From DASUAS01 sp963756895 (GTDB lineage: Bacteria; Actinomycetota; Acidimicrobiia; IMCC26256; DASPTH01): a stretch of DNA of 64,000 nucleotides. A model generated the notes under the pieces. The model did not search any database. It was not told where the DNA came from and saw only the letters and a program-made list of their open reading frames with translations. This document shows positions 10,931 through 19,776 of this stretch, piece by piece. Every line of letters begins with the position of its first letter. The first letter of the stretch is position 1. Position numbers and translations under genes: made by a program. Where the stretch lies: NCBI GenBank assembly GCA_963756895.1, contig CAVWPI010000007.1, forward strand, positions 737,275 through 801,274. Direction: 5' to 3'.

Positions 10931-12035
10931 ATGATGCGCCTGGCGCTCGACGGCACCCCGCTGCTCGGGTTCCGCTCCGGCATCGGTGAGGTGGTGGCCG
11001 GGATCGCCCACGAGCTGGCGCGCCGGCCCGACGTCGAGCTGGTCGCCTACGCGCTCACGCTGCGGGGACGCAACGAACTGGCCGCGAGCCTGCCCCCGGG
11101 AACTCGGTCGGCCACCCGGCCCTACCCGGCGCGCCTCGTGCGTCAGGCGTGGCTGCACAGCGAGATGCCGGGCATCGAGCGCTGGACGGGGCCCGTCGAC
11201 GTGGTCCACGGCACCAACTACGTCGCACCGCCGACGAAGGCCGGTGAGGTGGTGTCGGTGTACGACCTCGGGTTCCTGCGCTACCCCGAGTTCGTGGCCG
11301 CCGACGCGCTCGACTACCCCGAGCTGCTCCGGCGCGCGATCCGACGCGGCGCGTGGATCCACACCACCAGCGACTTCGTGCGCGACGAAGTGGTGGCGAC
11401 GTTCCCGGTACCTGCCGAGCGGGTCGTGCGCGTGTACCCGGGTGTGCCCCCGGTCCGCGGCGGTGACGCGGCGAACGGCCACGCGCTCGGCGGGAACGAC
11501 GCGGTACGTGCTCGCGGTCGGGACCATCGAGCCGCGCAAGAACTACCCGGTGCTGGTACGGGCGTTCGACGCGCTCGCCGCCGACGACCCCGACCTCCGG
11601 CTCGTGGTCGCCGGGCACGCGGGGCTGGGGCAGCGCCGACTTCGACGCCGCGCTCACCGCCGCCAGCCACTGCGACCGTGTGCACACGCCCGGGTACGTG
11701 TCGGCCGCCGACCGCGCCGACCTGCTCGCAGGCGCCTCGGTCCTCGCCTTCCCCTCGCACTACGAGGGGTTCGGCTTCCCGCCCCTCGAGGCCATGGCCG
11801 CCGACATCCCGGTGGTGGCGACCCGCGCCGGTGCCGTCCCCGAGGTCGTCGGCGACGCCGCACTCCTGGTCGATCCCGACGACGCCGACGCGCTGGCCGA
11901 CGCGTTGCGGACGGTGCTGACCGACGACGCCACCCGACGCGAGCTCGTCTCGCGGGGCCGCGCACGACACGACGCGTTCTCGTGGGACCGGACGGTCGAC
12001 GGTCTCCTCGAGTCTACCGGACGGTGCGCGGGTGA
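10931..12035 (+). CDS. GT4 family glycosyltransferase (three frame breaks)
   Basis: GT-B fold retaining glycosyltransferase. Visible landmarks: LDGTPLLGFRSGIGEVV at the N-terminus (glycine-rich acceptor-side loop), VVHGTNYVAPP, YVLAVGTIEPRKNY (start of the C-terminal Rossmann domain), and the donor-binding segment FPSHYEGFGFPPLEAMA with the EX7E glutamates. Frame breaks occur at about 11460-11510, about 11630 (extra G in a G run) and about 12012 (one G missing in LLEVYRTVRG). The corrected stop TGA at 12033 overlaps the GTG start of the next gene, which supports this reading. Likely a mannosyl- or rhamnosyl-type transferase for a surface glycan. Confidence 0.85.
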
Positions 12036-12931
12036 AGGCGGTCGTCACCGGCGCACGGGGCTTCGTCGGGAATCATCTGACGCGCCACCTCACCGCCCGC
12101 CACGTCGACGTCGTGTCGCTCGACGTCGGCGACTCGCAGCCGGTCGACATCACCGATCGCAATGCGGTGGCCCGCCGCATCGCGGAGGAGTCACCCGAGG
12201 TCGTGTACCACCTCGCGGCGCGCAGCCACGTCGGCGCGTCGTGGACCGACGGCGACCTGCTCACGCAGGTGAACGTCGACGGCACGCGCGCGGTCGTCGA
12301 CGCATGCGTCGCCGCCGGCGTCGCGCGCGTCCTCGTCGTCGGCAGCGCCGAGCAGTACGGCACCGTCGACCCCGACGCGATCCCGGTCGGCGAGCGGACC
12401 GCGTGCCGACCGGTCAGCCCGTACGGGAAGAGCAAGGTCGCCGCGGAGGCGGTCGCGCTCGACGCGTACCGGACGCACGGACTCCCGGTCGTGTGCACGC
12501 GTGCGTTCAACCACACCGGCCCGGGCCAGTCGCAGGCATTCCTCGTCCCCGGTCTGGCCGCTCGCATCGTCGCGGCGGAGCGCGACGGGACCGACGAGAT
12601 CACGCTCGGCAACGGCGACCCGATCCGCGACTTCAGCGACGTGCGCGACGTCGTGCGCGCGTACGCATTGCTCGCGGAAGGCGGTGTCGCCGGCGAGGTC
12701 TACAACGTGTGCTCGGGCCGCGGCGTGCGCGTCGGTGACCTCGCTGCGCAGCTGATCGCTCGCGCTCGACGTCCACTGCGCGTCGTCACCGCGACCGACC
12801 TCGTGCGCGCGGTCGACGTACCGGTGCTCGTGGGCGACCCGGGCAAGCTCGTCACCGCAACCGGTTGGCAGCCGGAGCACTCGCTCGACGACACCCTCGA
12901 CGCCGTCCTCGCCGCCGCGCGGACGGCCTGA
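12032..12931 (+). CDS. GDP-4-dehydro-6-deoxy-D-mannose reductase-like SDR
   Basis: A 299-residue extended short-chain dehydrogenase/reductase. NAD(P)-binding GARGFVG at residues 7-13, active-site Ser in SAEQYG and YGKSK catalytic pair, and the substrate-region RAFNHTGPGQ. This pattern is typical of Rmd-type reductases that make GDP-D-rhamnose, or of GDP-mannose dehydratase relatives. It overlaps the preceding GT4 gene by four bases, suggesting it supplies the donor for a transferase in the cluster. Frame intact. Confidence 0.8.
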   Translation: MKAVVTGARGFVGNHLTRHLTARHVDVVSLDVGDSQPVDITDRNAVARRIAEESPEVVYHLAARSHVGASWTDGDLLTQVNVDGTRAVVDACVAAGVARVLVVGSAEQYGTVDPDAIPVGERTACRPVSPYGKSKVAAEAVALDAYRTHGLPVVCTRAFNHTGPGQSQAFLVPGLAARIVAAERDGTDEITLGNGDPIRDFSDVRDVVRAYALLAEGGVAGEVYNVCSGRGVRVGDLAAQLIARARRPLRVVTATDLVRAVDVPVLVGDPGKLVTATGWQPEHSLDDTLDAVLAAARTA

Positions 12932-13029
12932 CGCGCCCTTCCCCGTCGCTCGCTTCCGCTCGCTCCGTCCCAGGCGGCGGGCCGGGCGGAGCCCGCTCCC
13001 GCTCGCCGCTGGAGAGGAAGATCGAGCGG

Positions 13030-13795
13030 AGTCGCGCTCGGGCTGCTGCTCGGGACCTGACGGGCGAGCCAGCCCAGGAGGGTGGCGATGGCGCGCGGAT
13101 CGTGACGCAGGCGGTGGCCCGCGCCCTGCACCAACCGCAGCTCCGAGTTGGGCCGGCCGGCGTCGGCGAGGGCGCGGGCGTCCTCGACCGGCACCTCGAC
13201 GTCCTCCACCCCGTGCAGCACGAGCAGCGGACGACGATCGAGGCGCTTCGCCGCCGCGATGGCGTCGACCCGTCCGATGTCGCGCACCCAGCGGGTCGAG
13301 TCGGCCGGAAACCCCTCGCTGCGGATCATGCCCATCGGCAGCGCGTGCCCGAGCAGGCGACCGGGATCCTGCGCCCAGTCGCGCAACGTGCTCGGCGACG
13401 CGATCGTCGCCACCCCGCGCACCAGGTGGTCGTCGGCCGCGGCGCAGACCGCGAACGTCCCACCGTGCCCGAAGCCCGCGATCCACACCCCGCGCACGTC
13501 GGGACGCGCGTGCAGCGCCGCGCACGGCGTTGCGCAGGTCGTCGAGCCAGCCGTGCGCGGAGAAGTCGCCCTCCGACGTGCCGGTGCCGCGGAAGTTGAA
13601 GGTGAGCACCGTCCACCCCGCCTCGTTCGCGATGTGGTCGGCGAGGTCGGGATAGGTGGTGCCGACGGTCGCCGCGCCGCGCGGTGGGTTGGGGAGGCCG
13701 TGGCAGAGCACGAGCCCGAGGCTCGGCACCGGCGGGTTCGGGACCGCCACGTGGGCGGACAACTTGAGGTCTCCGGACAGGATCGTGTCGTCCAT
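13030..13795 (-). CDS. Alpha/beta hydrolase (frame broken; 3' end unresolved)
   Basis: Starts MDDTILSGDLKLSAHVAVP, then LVLCHGLPNPPRG (oxyanion-hole HG), FNFRGTGTSEGDF, GFGHGGTF at the nucleophile elbow position, VLHGVEDVEVPVEDARAL and a final GAGHRLRHDP with the catalytic-His position. The elbow reads G-H-G-G rather than G-x-S-x-G, so serine hydrolase activity is doubtful. An extra G near 13530 shifts the frame. Recognisable similarity ends at LLGWLARQ near 13057 and no stop follows in that frame before the opposing reductase gene, so another indel probably hides the end. The start is 21 bases from the divergent DUF1802 gene. Confidence 0.7.
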
Positions 13796-13816
13796 GGCCC
13801 GCCTATTGTGGGCACA

Positions 13817-14398
13817 TGGCAGCCTCCTGCAAGGAATGGGCCGCGGTGGTCGCACGCGCTGCTCGAGGGTGAGCAGATCCTCGACGTCCGCAAGGGCGGG
13901 ATCCGCGAGGACGGACGCCACTTCTCGGTGCAGTCCACACGCTTCTGGCTGTACCCCACCGCCGAGCACCAGAAGGCGGAGCTGCTCAAGGAGCCGTACC
14001 GCCACTGGATCGAGCTCGCGGACGCGGCACCGGTCGGCGAACCGATCACGATCGAGGCCTGGGCCGACGTCGTCAAGCTCGCAACCATCACCGAGGCCGG
14101 GGAGCTCGACGCCATCGCGTCGAAGCTGATCTGGACCGACGACTACGCGGCCTCGCGTCTGGGCTGGAAGAAGCGCGATCCGCTCTGGGTGCTGGCGCTG
14201 CGGGTGCACCGCCTGTTCGAGACGGTCACGGTGCCGTGGGATGCGGCCTACGGCGGATGCACGTCGTGGGTCGAGCTCGACGGCCTGCCCGACGATCCGG
14301 CGTCGCTCCCGAGCGAGCCCGCGCTCTCCGACGTCGCCTTCGCGGCGCGACTCAAGGGCAGCGTCGACGCGCTGCCGTCGCTCGCCGACCCGGCCTGA
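13817..14398 (+). CDS. DUF1802 family protein (frame broken by indel)
   Basis: About 193 residues. The N-terminal KEWAAVVHALLEGEQILDVRKGG and FWLYPTAEHQ are the conserved features of DUF1802, a family of unknown function found in actinobacteria and cyanobacteria. An extra G near 13853 breaks the frame ten codons after the ATG; the remainder is open to the TGA at 14398. Divergent from the hydrolase with only 21 bases between the starts. Confidence 0.75.
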   Translation, partial: WQPPARNGPRWSHALLEGEQILDVRKGGIREDGRHFSVQSTRFWLYPTAEHQKAELLKEPYRHWIELADAAPVGEPITIEAWADVVKLATITEAGELDAIASKLIWTDDYAASRLGWKKRDPLWVLALRVHRLFETVTVPWDAAYGGCTSWVELDGLPDDPASLPSEPALSDVAFAARLKGSVDALPSLADPA

Positions 14399-14405
14399 GG
14401 TTCGG

Positions 14406-14627
14406 TCAGGCGGCGTCGATCGCTTCGCGCGCGCTCGCGTGCGGGTGGTAGCCGCGGTTCCGCGCCTCGTCGAGCGTGTCGGGCGAGAAGGCCGCGAATC
14501 GTTCGGACGCCAGGAGCTCGGCGATCGCCTCCTGGGCGTCGGCGTCGTCGGTGTCGAGGTCGTACACCACCTGCGTCCGCTTGTCGCCCAGGTAGCGGTA
14601 CTCCTCGAAGCGCGTCGGTCGGCTCAT
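14406..14627 (-). CDS. Small conserved-looking cytosolic protein, 73 residues
   Basis: Starts MSRPTRFEEYRYLGDKRTQ and ends with an acidic/alpha-helical tail (SPDTLDEARNRGYHP). The composition is soluble and charged with no motif I recognise. The ATG at 14627 matches the first plausible charged N-terminus; the longer upstream frame would translate through the hairpin at 14675-14702. It faces the DUF1802 gene tail to tail with 7 bases between. The hairpin and small ORF upstream on the same strand may form its leader. Confidence 0.65.
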   Translation of the reverse strand: MSRPTRFEEYRYLGDKRTQVVYDLDTDDADAQEAIAELLASERFAAFSPDTLDEARNRGYHPHASAREAIDAA

Positions 14628-14674
14628 CGACGGTGAGATTACGTCGTCGGCTGGCTTCGACCGGCCCCGGACGC

Positions 14675-14702
14675 GACGGAGGGCGCCGAAGCGCCCTCCG
14701 TC
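14675..14702. terminator. Perfect 12-bp stem, 4-nt loop hairpin
   Basis: GACGGAGGGCGC and GCGCCCTCCGTC flank the loop CGAA (UUCG on the minus-strand RNA, a very stable tetraloop). There is no U-run on either side, as is common in high-GC actinobacteria. It could end transcription in either direction, or act as an attenuator between the small ORF at 14825-14866 and the 73-residue gene at 14406-14627. Confidence 0.7.
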
Positions 14703-14824
14703 AGACCACGTTGAGAAACGCCGGACGGCTTGCTTGGGGGGACCATCTCCCACCCGTCCTGACGCCGGTGCGGCGGTGTGGATTCCGCCAGGCGGTCCTA
14801 GCTGTCAAGGATGACGAGGCTGCC

Positions 14825-14866
14825 TCAGCGGCCGCGCACCTCCAGGGTCCCATGTTGATCATGCAT
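14825..14866 (-). CDS. 13-residue small ORF behind an extended Shine-Dalgarno
   Basis: ATG CAT GAT CAA CAT and so on codes for MHDQHGTLEVRGR followed by TGA. It is preceded by a 17-base match to the 16S rRNA 3' end (see next entry). A second in-frame-independent ATG lies 4 bases further in. No similar family is known to me. The strong ribosome site argues that it is translated or that ribosome binding itself has a role, for example in attenuation of what follows. Confidence 0.5.
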   Translation of the reverse strand: MHDQHGTLEVRGR

Positions 14867-14870
14867 GTGT

Positions 14871-14887
14871 TGGACCACCTCCTTTCT
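14871..14887 (-). promoter_or_regulatory. Extended Shine-Dalgarno, 17 bases
   Basis: The minus strand reads AGAAAGGAGGTGGTCCA. It pairs with the standard bacterial 16S 3' end (UGGAUCACCUCCUUUCU) over its full length, with one G-U pair. Core AGGAGG is 11 bases from the ATG at 14866. All other genes in the window have only 4-6 base sites, so this one stands out. Confidence 0.75.
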
Positions 14888-15029
14888 CTGGTACGACGAT
14901 TGAAGCACAACCGGCAACCCCGTCGTCACGTTTTCCCACGACGACGGGTTGGGTGCGGCATGATCGCGACAACCCGCCCCGTCCGGGCGGGGCCGACCTT
15001 TTCGACCACGACGACCAACGGATTCGGGC

Positions 15030-15890
15030 ATGAGCAGTCGGGAGACGCTGAGCACACACCTCGCCGGAACCGGCCTCGAAGTGGGGCCCGGCCACGTGCC
15101 CTTCCCGGTGCCGCAAGGGGTCGAGGTGCGCTTCGTCGACCGGCTGACCTCCGTGCAGCACCACGACCTGTTCCCCGAGCTGCCACTGGAGATGGGCTTC
15201 GTCGAACCCGACATCGTCGCCGACCTCGACGCCGACCGCCTCCGGGCGGTCGAGTCCTCGAGCCAGGACTTCGTGATCGCGTCGCACGTGATCGAGCACC
15301 TCGCCGATCCGCTCGGCTTCCTCGACGACGCGCACCGCGTCCTCCGGGTGGGGGGCATCCTGCTCCTCCTCGTCCCTGACCGGCGATGCACGTTCGACCG
15401 CGACCGCGGCGCGACCCCGCTGGCGTGCCTGATCCGTGACCACGAGCTCGACGCCACCGTGCCCGACGACGACCACGTGCTGGACTTCCTCGTCGGCGCC
15501 GACCAGGGACCGGACTTCGAGATCCCCGACGATCCCGACGCCCGGGCCCGGCTGTTCGCCTGGCACCGCGACCGCTCGATCCACGTGCACTGCTGGACCG
15601 AGGACGAGTTCACCGAGGTGCTCCGATACTGCTCGGAGGACCTCGGACAGAACTGGGAGTGTCGCGCCCGGCTGTCGACGGCGGAGAACGGCATGGAGTT
15701 CGGGTTCGTCCTCGTGCGCACGCACCACAACCAGGGCCGGCCGCTTGGCCCAGCAGCTCGAGACCCGCGATCGGCCGTCGTGGAACCGGATGCGTACGCT
15801 CGGTCGGCCGGGCGCGCCGTCAGCCGCGCGAGAGGTCGTCGCCCGGATCCGGCGGAAGGTCCGGCTCCGCCACGGGACCGATGGCACCGA
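15030..15890 (+). CDS. Class I SAM-dependent methyltransferase (3' end uncertain)
   Basis: Begins MSSRETLSTHLAGTGLEVGPG; the glycine-rich GLEVGPG motif, DIVADLDADRL and the ASHVIEHLADP segment are typical of small class I methyltransferases that act on sugars or lipids in glycan clusters. LRVGGILLLLVPD follows as the post-motif strand. A frame break near 15740 is likely, after which the frame coding for LAQQLETRDRPSW and ARIRRKVRLR looks most protein-like. No stop falls at a convincing place, so the end is approximate and may overlap the opposing membrane-protein gene. Confidence 0.75.
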
Positions 15891-16287
15891 TGGCGCGCAG
15901 GTAGCTCAACTGCGTGTCGATCACGCCGTACACCTGCTCGGGCAGATAGGCGTCGCCCGTCGCCGCGCACCGTTCGAGCACGTAGTCGACCGTCTCCGAG
16001 CCGCCGATCACCACCGGGCCCGCCGGGTACGCGGTGGAGCCGTTCGACGAGACGCCCTTGCGCTTGAAGAAGTCGATCTGGGCCTCGAGGATGCGCCGGA
16101 CGTCGTCGACGGTGAGCGTGGCCGCGACTTCGTCGGGCAGGTGGTCGACCACCCAGGCGAGCGCGTCGTCGAGGTGGTAGAGCGCAGGCGGTGGCTGCTT
16201 GGCGATCCGGGTCGCTTCGCGCGTGACGAAGAAGGCGGCGATGGCGATCACGACGCCCACCACGAGGAACCCGATGACGACCGCCAC
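15820..16287 (-). CDS. Membrane-anchored protein, 155 residues, last gene of the mau-like operon
   Basis: GTG start, one N-terminal transmembrane segment (VIGFLVVGVVIAIAAFFV) followed by about 130 soluble residues containing ALYHLDDALAWVVDHLPDEV and LEAQIDFFKRKG. No family recognised. It begins 10 bases after the stop of the secreted protein and so probably belongs to the same transcript as the MauD/MauE-like genes. The soluble part probably faces the outside or the cytoplasm depending on topology, which the sequence does not settle. Confidence 0.65.
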   Translation of the reverse strand: MAVVIGFLVVGVVIAIAAFFVTREATRIAKQPPPALYHLDDALAWVVDHLPDEVAATLTVDDVRRILEAQIDFFKRKGVSSNGSTAYPAGPVVIGGSETVDYVLERCAATGDAYLPEQVYGVIDTQLSYLRAIGAIGPVAEPDLPPDPGDDLSRG

Positions 16288-16297
16288 GGGTCGAACG

Positions 16298-16996
16298 TTA
16301 GGACGCTCGGGCCGCGACCAGGTACGTGGGGCAGAGCGTGGTGAGCGGCACCGATGCCGACGCGGAATCCCCGGGTGCGACGCGTCGCGTCGACGCCCGC
16401 GCCGAGGCGAACGTGGTGGGGGTGCCGGCCTCGCCGAAGCACATCACCGCCACGTCGGGGACCTTGGCCGTCCACGAGTCGGTCGTGTTGGTGAGCGTCG
16501 CCCGCAGGGTCTGCGCCACTGCCCCGCTCGCGGGAGCGGACAGCGCGAGGTCGCCGACCGAGAGGACCCGGGCCGCCCGCGCCGTCGACACCGGCGTGCT
16601 CCGCACCTTGGTGGTGATGGTGGCGTCGGGGGTGAGCTGCTTCTTGCGGAACGTCACGGAGGTGAGCGCGAGCTGGTCGGGACCCACCACCTGCGGATAG
16701 GTCTTCACCGCACCCGCACGCGTGGCTGCGCCGCCGTCGGTGCGCGTCGCCACTGCGATCACCTGATCCACGCGTACCGGGCGCGTGGTGGCGTTGTGCA
16801 GCAGCAGCGCGACCCGGCCGTCGACGGGCGCCGACTGCGCGGCGACGGCGACGCCCTTCGCCGGCTGCAGCGTCGGGGTGACGTTGCCCTGGGGCGAGCC
16901 CGGCGACATGGTGTCGACCGCGCCTGCAGGCAGCGACGCCGACCACGCCAACGAGCCTGCCACCGCGCACGCGAAGAACAGGCGACGGGGACGCAC
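16298..16996 (-). CDS. Secreted protein, 232 residues, unknown function
   Basis: GTG start 2 bases after the stop of the propeller protein. N-terminus VRPRRLFFACAVAGSLAWSA followed by LPAGAVDT is a clear Sec signal peptide with an A-x-A-like cleavage site near residue 25-27. The mature part is beta-rich, Ala/Thr/Val-rich, with a single Cys in VMCFGEAG and a second near the end (LTTLCPTY), which could pair as a disulfide. No family recognised; position suggests a partner of the exported Cys-rich protein. Confidence 0.7.
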   Translation of the reverse strand: MRPRRLFFACAVAGSLAWSASLPAGAVDTMSPGSPQGNVTPTLQPAKGVAVAAQSAPVDGRVALLLHNATTRPVRVDQVIAVATRTDGGAATRAGAVKTYPQVVGPDQLALTSVTFRKKQLTPDATITTKVRSTPVSTARAARVLSVGDLALSAPASGAVAQTLRATLTNTTDSWTAKVPDVAVMCFGEAGTPTTFASARASTRRVAPGDSASASVPLTTLCPTYLVAARAS

Positions 16997-16998
16997 GC

Positions 16999-18616
16999 TC
17001 AGCCGCCGCCTCGCACCGGGAGGAAGCCAGGGCGGATGAGCTGGTCGGGACCCCACGAGCCGTTGGCGAAGCGGAAGGTGCGGAGCGCCCGGTCGGCGCC
17101 GAGGAACAGCACCGAGACGCCGGTGGCGTCGCTGATCGCAATCGGACTCGACGCGGCGGAGGAGCCCAGCCGCACCCACGACGCCCACGACGTGCCCCCG
17201 TTGTACCTGGTGAACCAGATGGCGTTGTCGAGGCTGCGCACGAACGCGAACGTGCCGGCCGGGCCGCTGCAGATCGCCGGGTCGGACGTCGCGTACCCGT
17301 TGATCCACTGCCAGGAGGTCCCGCCGGCGCCGAGGACGTAGCGCACCCACACGGCGTTGTCGGTGCCCCGGGCGATGACGATCGGCCCGCTCGACGTGCC
17401 GCACGCCATGGGGTCCGACGTGAGTGTACCGCCGAGCGACGTCCATGGACCCGGGTTGCCGCCCACGAACCGCCGGTAGTAGATCGCGTTGTCGATGCCA
17501 CGGACGAAGACGTACAACCCGGTGGCGTCGCTCACGGCCCAGGGGTCGGACGAGGCCTGACCACCCAGCGGTTCGGGCAGCGTGAAGCCGGTTCCTGGCT
17601 TCTTGCAGAACCAGACCCCGTCGTCCGCACCCCGGCCGAAGGCGTACGCGCCGGTGCCGTCGGCCGCCATCGCCGGATCCGAGATGAAGTTGCCGCCGAG
17701 GCTGGTCCACGACGACGACCAGGAACCGCCGTTCGGCCGCTCGTTCCACCAGTAGCCGCCGTTGTTGCTCTTGACGAACGCGTAGGTGTTCGACCCGGAC
17801 TGGGTCGCCCCGATGCCCGAGCTGCAGATCGCGAACGGGATGCCCGACGTGCTCCAGTTGGTGCCGTCGAACTCCTGGAGGGCCATGGTGCCGTCGGAGA
17901 GTCGCCCGAACGCGGTGAGCGTGCCCGCGGTCGGCGCGACGACGGCTCCCGCGCTCGGCAACACCGCGGCGAAGGTCTTGGGCGGCGGCGGCGGCGGCGG
18001 CGTGCACCCGTGCGCGGGCGCGTGCTCTGCGGTGGCGTTGTCGACCGCGAGCGCGGTCGGTGCACGCGTACTCGGCCACGGTGTAGGGCGGCGTGCACGT
18101 CACGAGCCGGCAGGCGATCGGCCCGAGGGCGCCGATCTCCTGGTGGCACTGCCCGTAGCGGAAGTAGTTGCAGTAGACGCGACGGGTGTCGCAGCCACCA
18201 CCGCAGCGGCACTCCGAGCAGCCGGCGCAGAACCCGTTGCCGAGGTTCGGACCGCAGCAGAACTCGTTGCAGTCCATGTAGTACCGGGTGCCGTTGCAGA
18301 AGGACGAGTAGTCGGCGCGCCACCAACCGGCGACGAACGTGCCCGGAGGGCAGGCGTTGATGCCGTTGTTGATGGTGCAGCAGAACTCGGTGTAGCCGTC
18401 GGTGCAGAGCCCACCGGCGCAGTCGGTGATGTGGTTGTACGGCGAGCCCGGCTGCGTGCCCGGCGCGCAGCCCGCGACCGCGACGGCCGACCCGACCATC
18501 GCCGATCCGAGCAGGAAGCCACGACGGCTCGACTTCCGCTCCAGCACGCCGGCGGCCTTGTTCACGAGCCAGTTCGTGAAGCCGACGCCCTTGCTCCCAC
18601 CCGGGACTTCGGTCAT
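16999..18616 (-). CDS. Tat-exported methylamine dehydrogenase light chain-like domain fused to a PLL-type beta-propeller (frame broken by indel)
   Basis: Residues 31-50 contain the twin-arginine motif SRRGFL, a hydrophobic stretch and VAGC (lipobox-like, Cys50), so the protein may be a Tat lipoprotein. The next 130 residues hold about 19 cysteines, including EFCCTINNG, PPGTFVAGWWRADY, NEFCCGPN and YGQCHQEIGALGPIACRLV, resembling the disulfide-rich small subunit of methylamine dehydrogenase. A Pro-rich linker leads to about seven repeats of roughly 48 residues with the pattern LGG..(S/T)DP...(F/V).RG.DN..W, as in PLL/tachylectin-type propellers. An extra base near 18055 shifts the frame between the two domains. 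Start ATG overlaps the MauE-like stop (ATGA). Confidence 0.8.
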
Positions 18617-19156
18617 GCAGCAACCTCTCGGACGGCGGCCATCGTCTTGGGAAGTGACGAGAACGCGAGGAACACCAGCGAGCAGCCGATCGCCAGCAGC
18701 ATCAGGAACGGCACGCCGGCCAGCGGCTGGTCGCCGAGCACGTCGGGGAGCGCGACGTCGCCCGTGAATGCCGCCGCGGCCGCGACGCCCGCGAACGCGA
18801 AGTCGAGCACGACGTGCACGACGCTCGGTGGCGTGTCGACCTTGCCGAAGCACCCACACGAGCTGATCGGCGCGCCGATGCGCAGCGCGACCACCACGAA
18901 GCCGGCGAACGCGAGGTAGCTCGAGCGCGACCAGCGCGCACAGCGCCGGCCCCCCGACGATCAGGGCGGCGGCCCCGATGACCACCTCGATCGCACCGCC
19001 GATACGGACGGCGACGCGCCCGGGCAGGGGACGCGGGAACTTCAAGCCGACCGCGCTGAGCGCGAGCGCGGTGTCGCGTGGTCGCGCGGCTTTCGCCGCA
19101 CCGCCGACGGCGAGCAGGACGGCCGCGATCGCGAACGGACCGGCGAGGACGCTCAC
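18613..19156 (-). CDS. MauE/DoxX-like redox-associated membrane protein (frame broken by indel)
   Basis: GTG start overlapping the preceding stop (GTGA). About 180 residues with four transmembrane segments (FAIAAVLLAVGG, IGGAIEVVIGAAALIVGG, VVLDFAFAGVAAAAAF, FLMLLAIGCSLVFLAF). The loop PISSCGCFGK carries a C-x-C pair typical of MauE and related proteins (MethylAmine utilisation E), which are thought to supply oxidising or reducing equivalents for disulfide formation in the periplasmic light chain. An extra base near 18918, between ALVAL and SYLAFAG, breaks the frame. Its neighbours are a MauD-like redoxin and the light chain-like protein. Confidence 0.8.
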
Positions 19157-19776
19157 GGTCCTTCGCCGCTCGGCGCGGTCGTGGTCGGCGCCTCGGTCGT
19201 CGGTGCCTCGGTGGTCGGCACCGTGCTCGACGGCTCGGTCGTGGTCGTGGTGCTCGATGTCGTGGTCGGGCCCGCGAGCGGCTCGATCGCGAGTGATGCC
19301 AGCACCTCGTTGACCCGCGGCACGAGCTCCTTGCGGCGAGCGAACGAACCGATGACCACGTACAGGCAGAACGCACGACCCTGGTCGTTGAAGAACTTCT
19401 GCACGCCGGCCTGGCCGCGGATGGCGCGCTGCATGACGTTGGGGCTGAAGTCGTCGGTGGTCAGCGGGCGCGGGATGCCCGAGCTCTTGAACAGCGCGGT
19501 GTCGACGCTCGAGGGGTCGTACTCGAACAGCACGACGAACAGGTCGTCGCTGCCGAGCTTGTCGACCGCACCGCTGGCGAAGTCGCCCACCCCGGGCGGC
19601 ACCGCGATCGTCGACGCGTGCAGCACCGCGTTCGTCGTCTCCTGTGGCGCGGCCGGTTCGCCCTCGATGTTGGCGTCCCGCGACGCGACCTCGCCCTCGA
19701 GCGGACGGCGGAACAGGCGACCTTCCCATCCGGTGGGGAGCGTGACGTCGATGCCGAGCGCGGTCAGGTCGGTCAT
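19153..19776 (-). CDS. Hypothetical protein with Thr/Pro-rich C-terminal tail, mau-like operon
   Basis: 207 residues. A soluble domain (residues 1-165: MTDLTALGIDVTLPTGWEGR, then VLFEYDPSSVD and AFCLYVVIGSFARRKE) is followed by a 40-residue low-complexity tail of Thr, Ser, Pro and Glu. No signal peptide, so the domain is probably cytoplasmic unless exported with a partner. Overlaps both neighbours (ATGA and GTGA), so its stoichiometry is coupled to the redoxin and MauE-like proteins. Family not recognised. Confidence 0.7.
   Translation of the reverse strand: MTDLTALGIDVTLPTGWEGRLFRRPLEGEVASRDANIEGEPAAPQETTNAVLHASTIAVPPGVGDFASGAVDKLGSDDLFVVLFEYDPSSVDTALFKSSGIPRPLTTDDFSPNVMQRAIRGQAGVQKFFNDQGRAFCLYVVIGSFARRKELVPRVNEVLASLAIEPLAGPTTTSSTTTTTEPSSTVPTTEAPTTEAPTTTAPSGEGP

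Larger units (their letters stand above)
14628..15029. other. 400-base mostly non-coding interval
   Basis: Holds a perfect 12-bp hairpin (14675-14702), a stretch with several short inverted repeats (about 14740-14820), a 13-codon ORF with an extended Shine-Dalgarno on the minus strand, and an imperfect inverted repeat CGTCGTCACGT / ACGACGACG around 14921-14946. The part from about 14840 to 14930 looks less GC-rich than the flanking genes. No tRNA or rRNA is seen. On the plus strand it would include the methyltransferase promoter. Confidence 0.6.

Noticed and set aside
12932..13029. Rho-independent terminator between the reductase and hydrolase genes
   Set aside because: The CGCTCGCTTCCGCTCGCTCC stretch is repetitive but does not form a convincing long stem with a U-run.
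14871..14887. Fragment of a 16S rRNA gene
   Set aside because: Only 17 bases match the 16S 3' end and the flanks do not; on the minus strand it sits at ribosome-site distance from an ATG.
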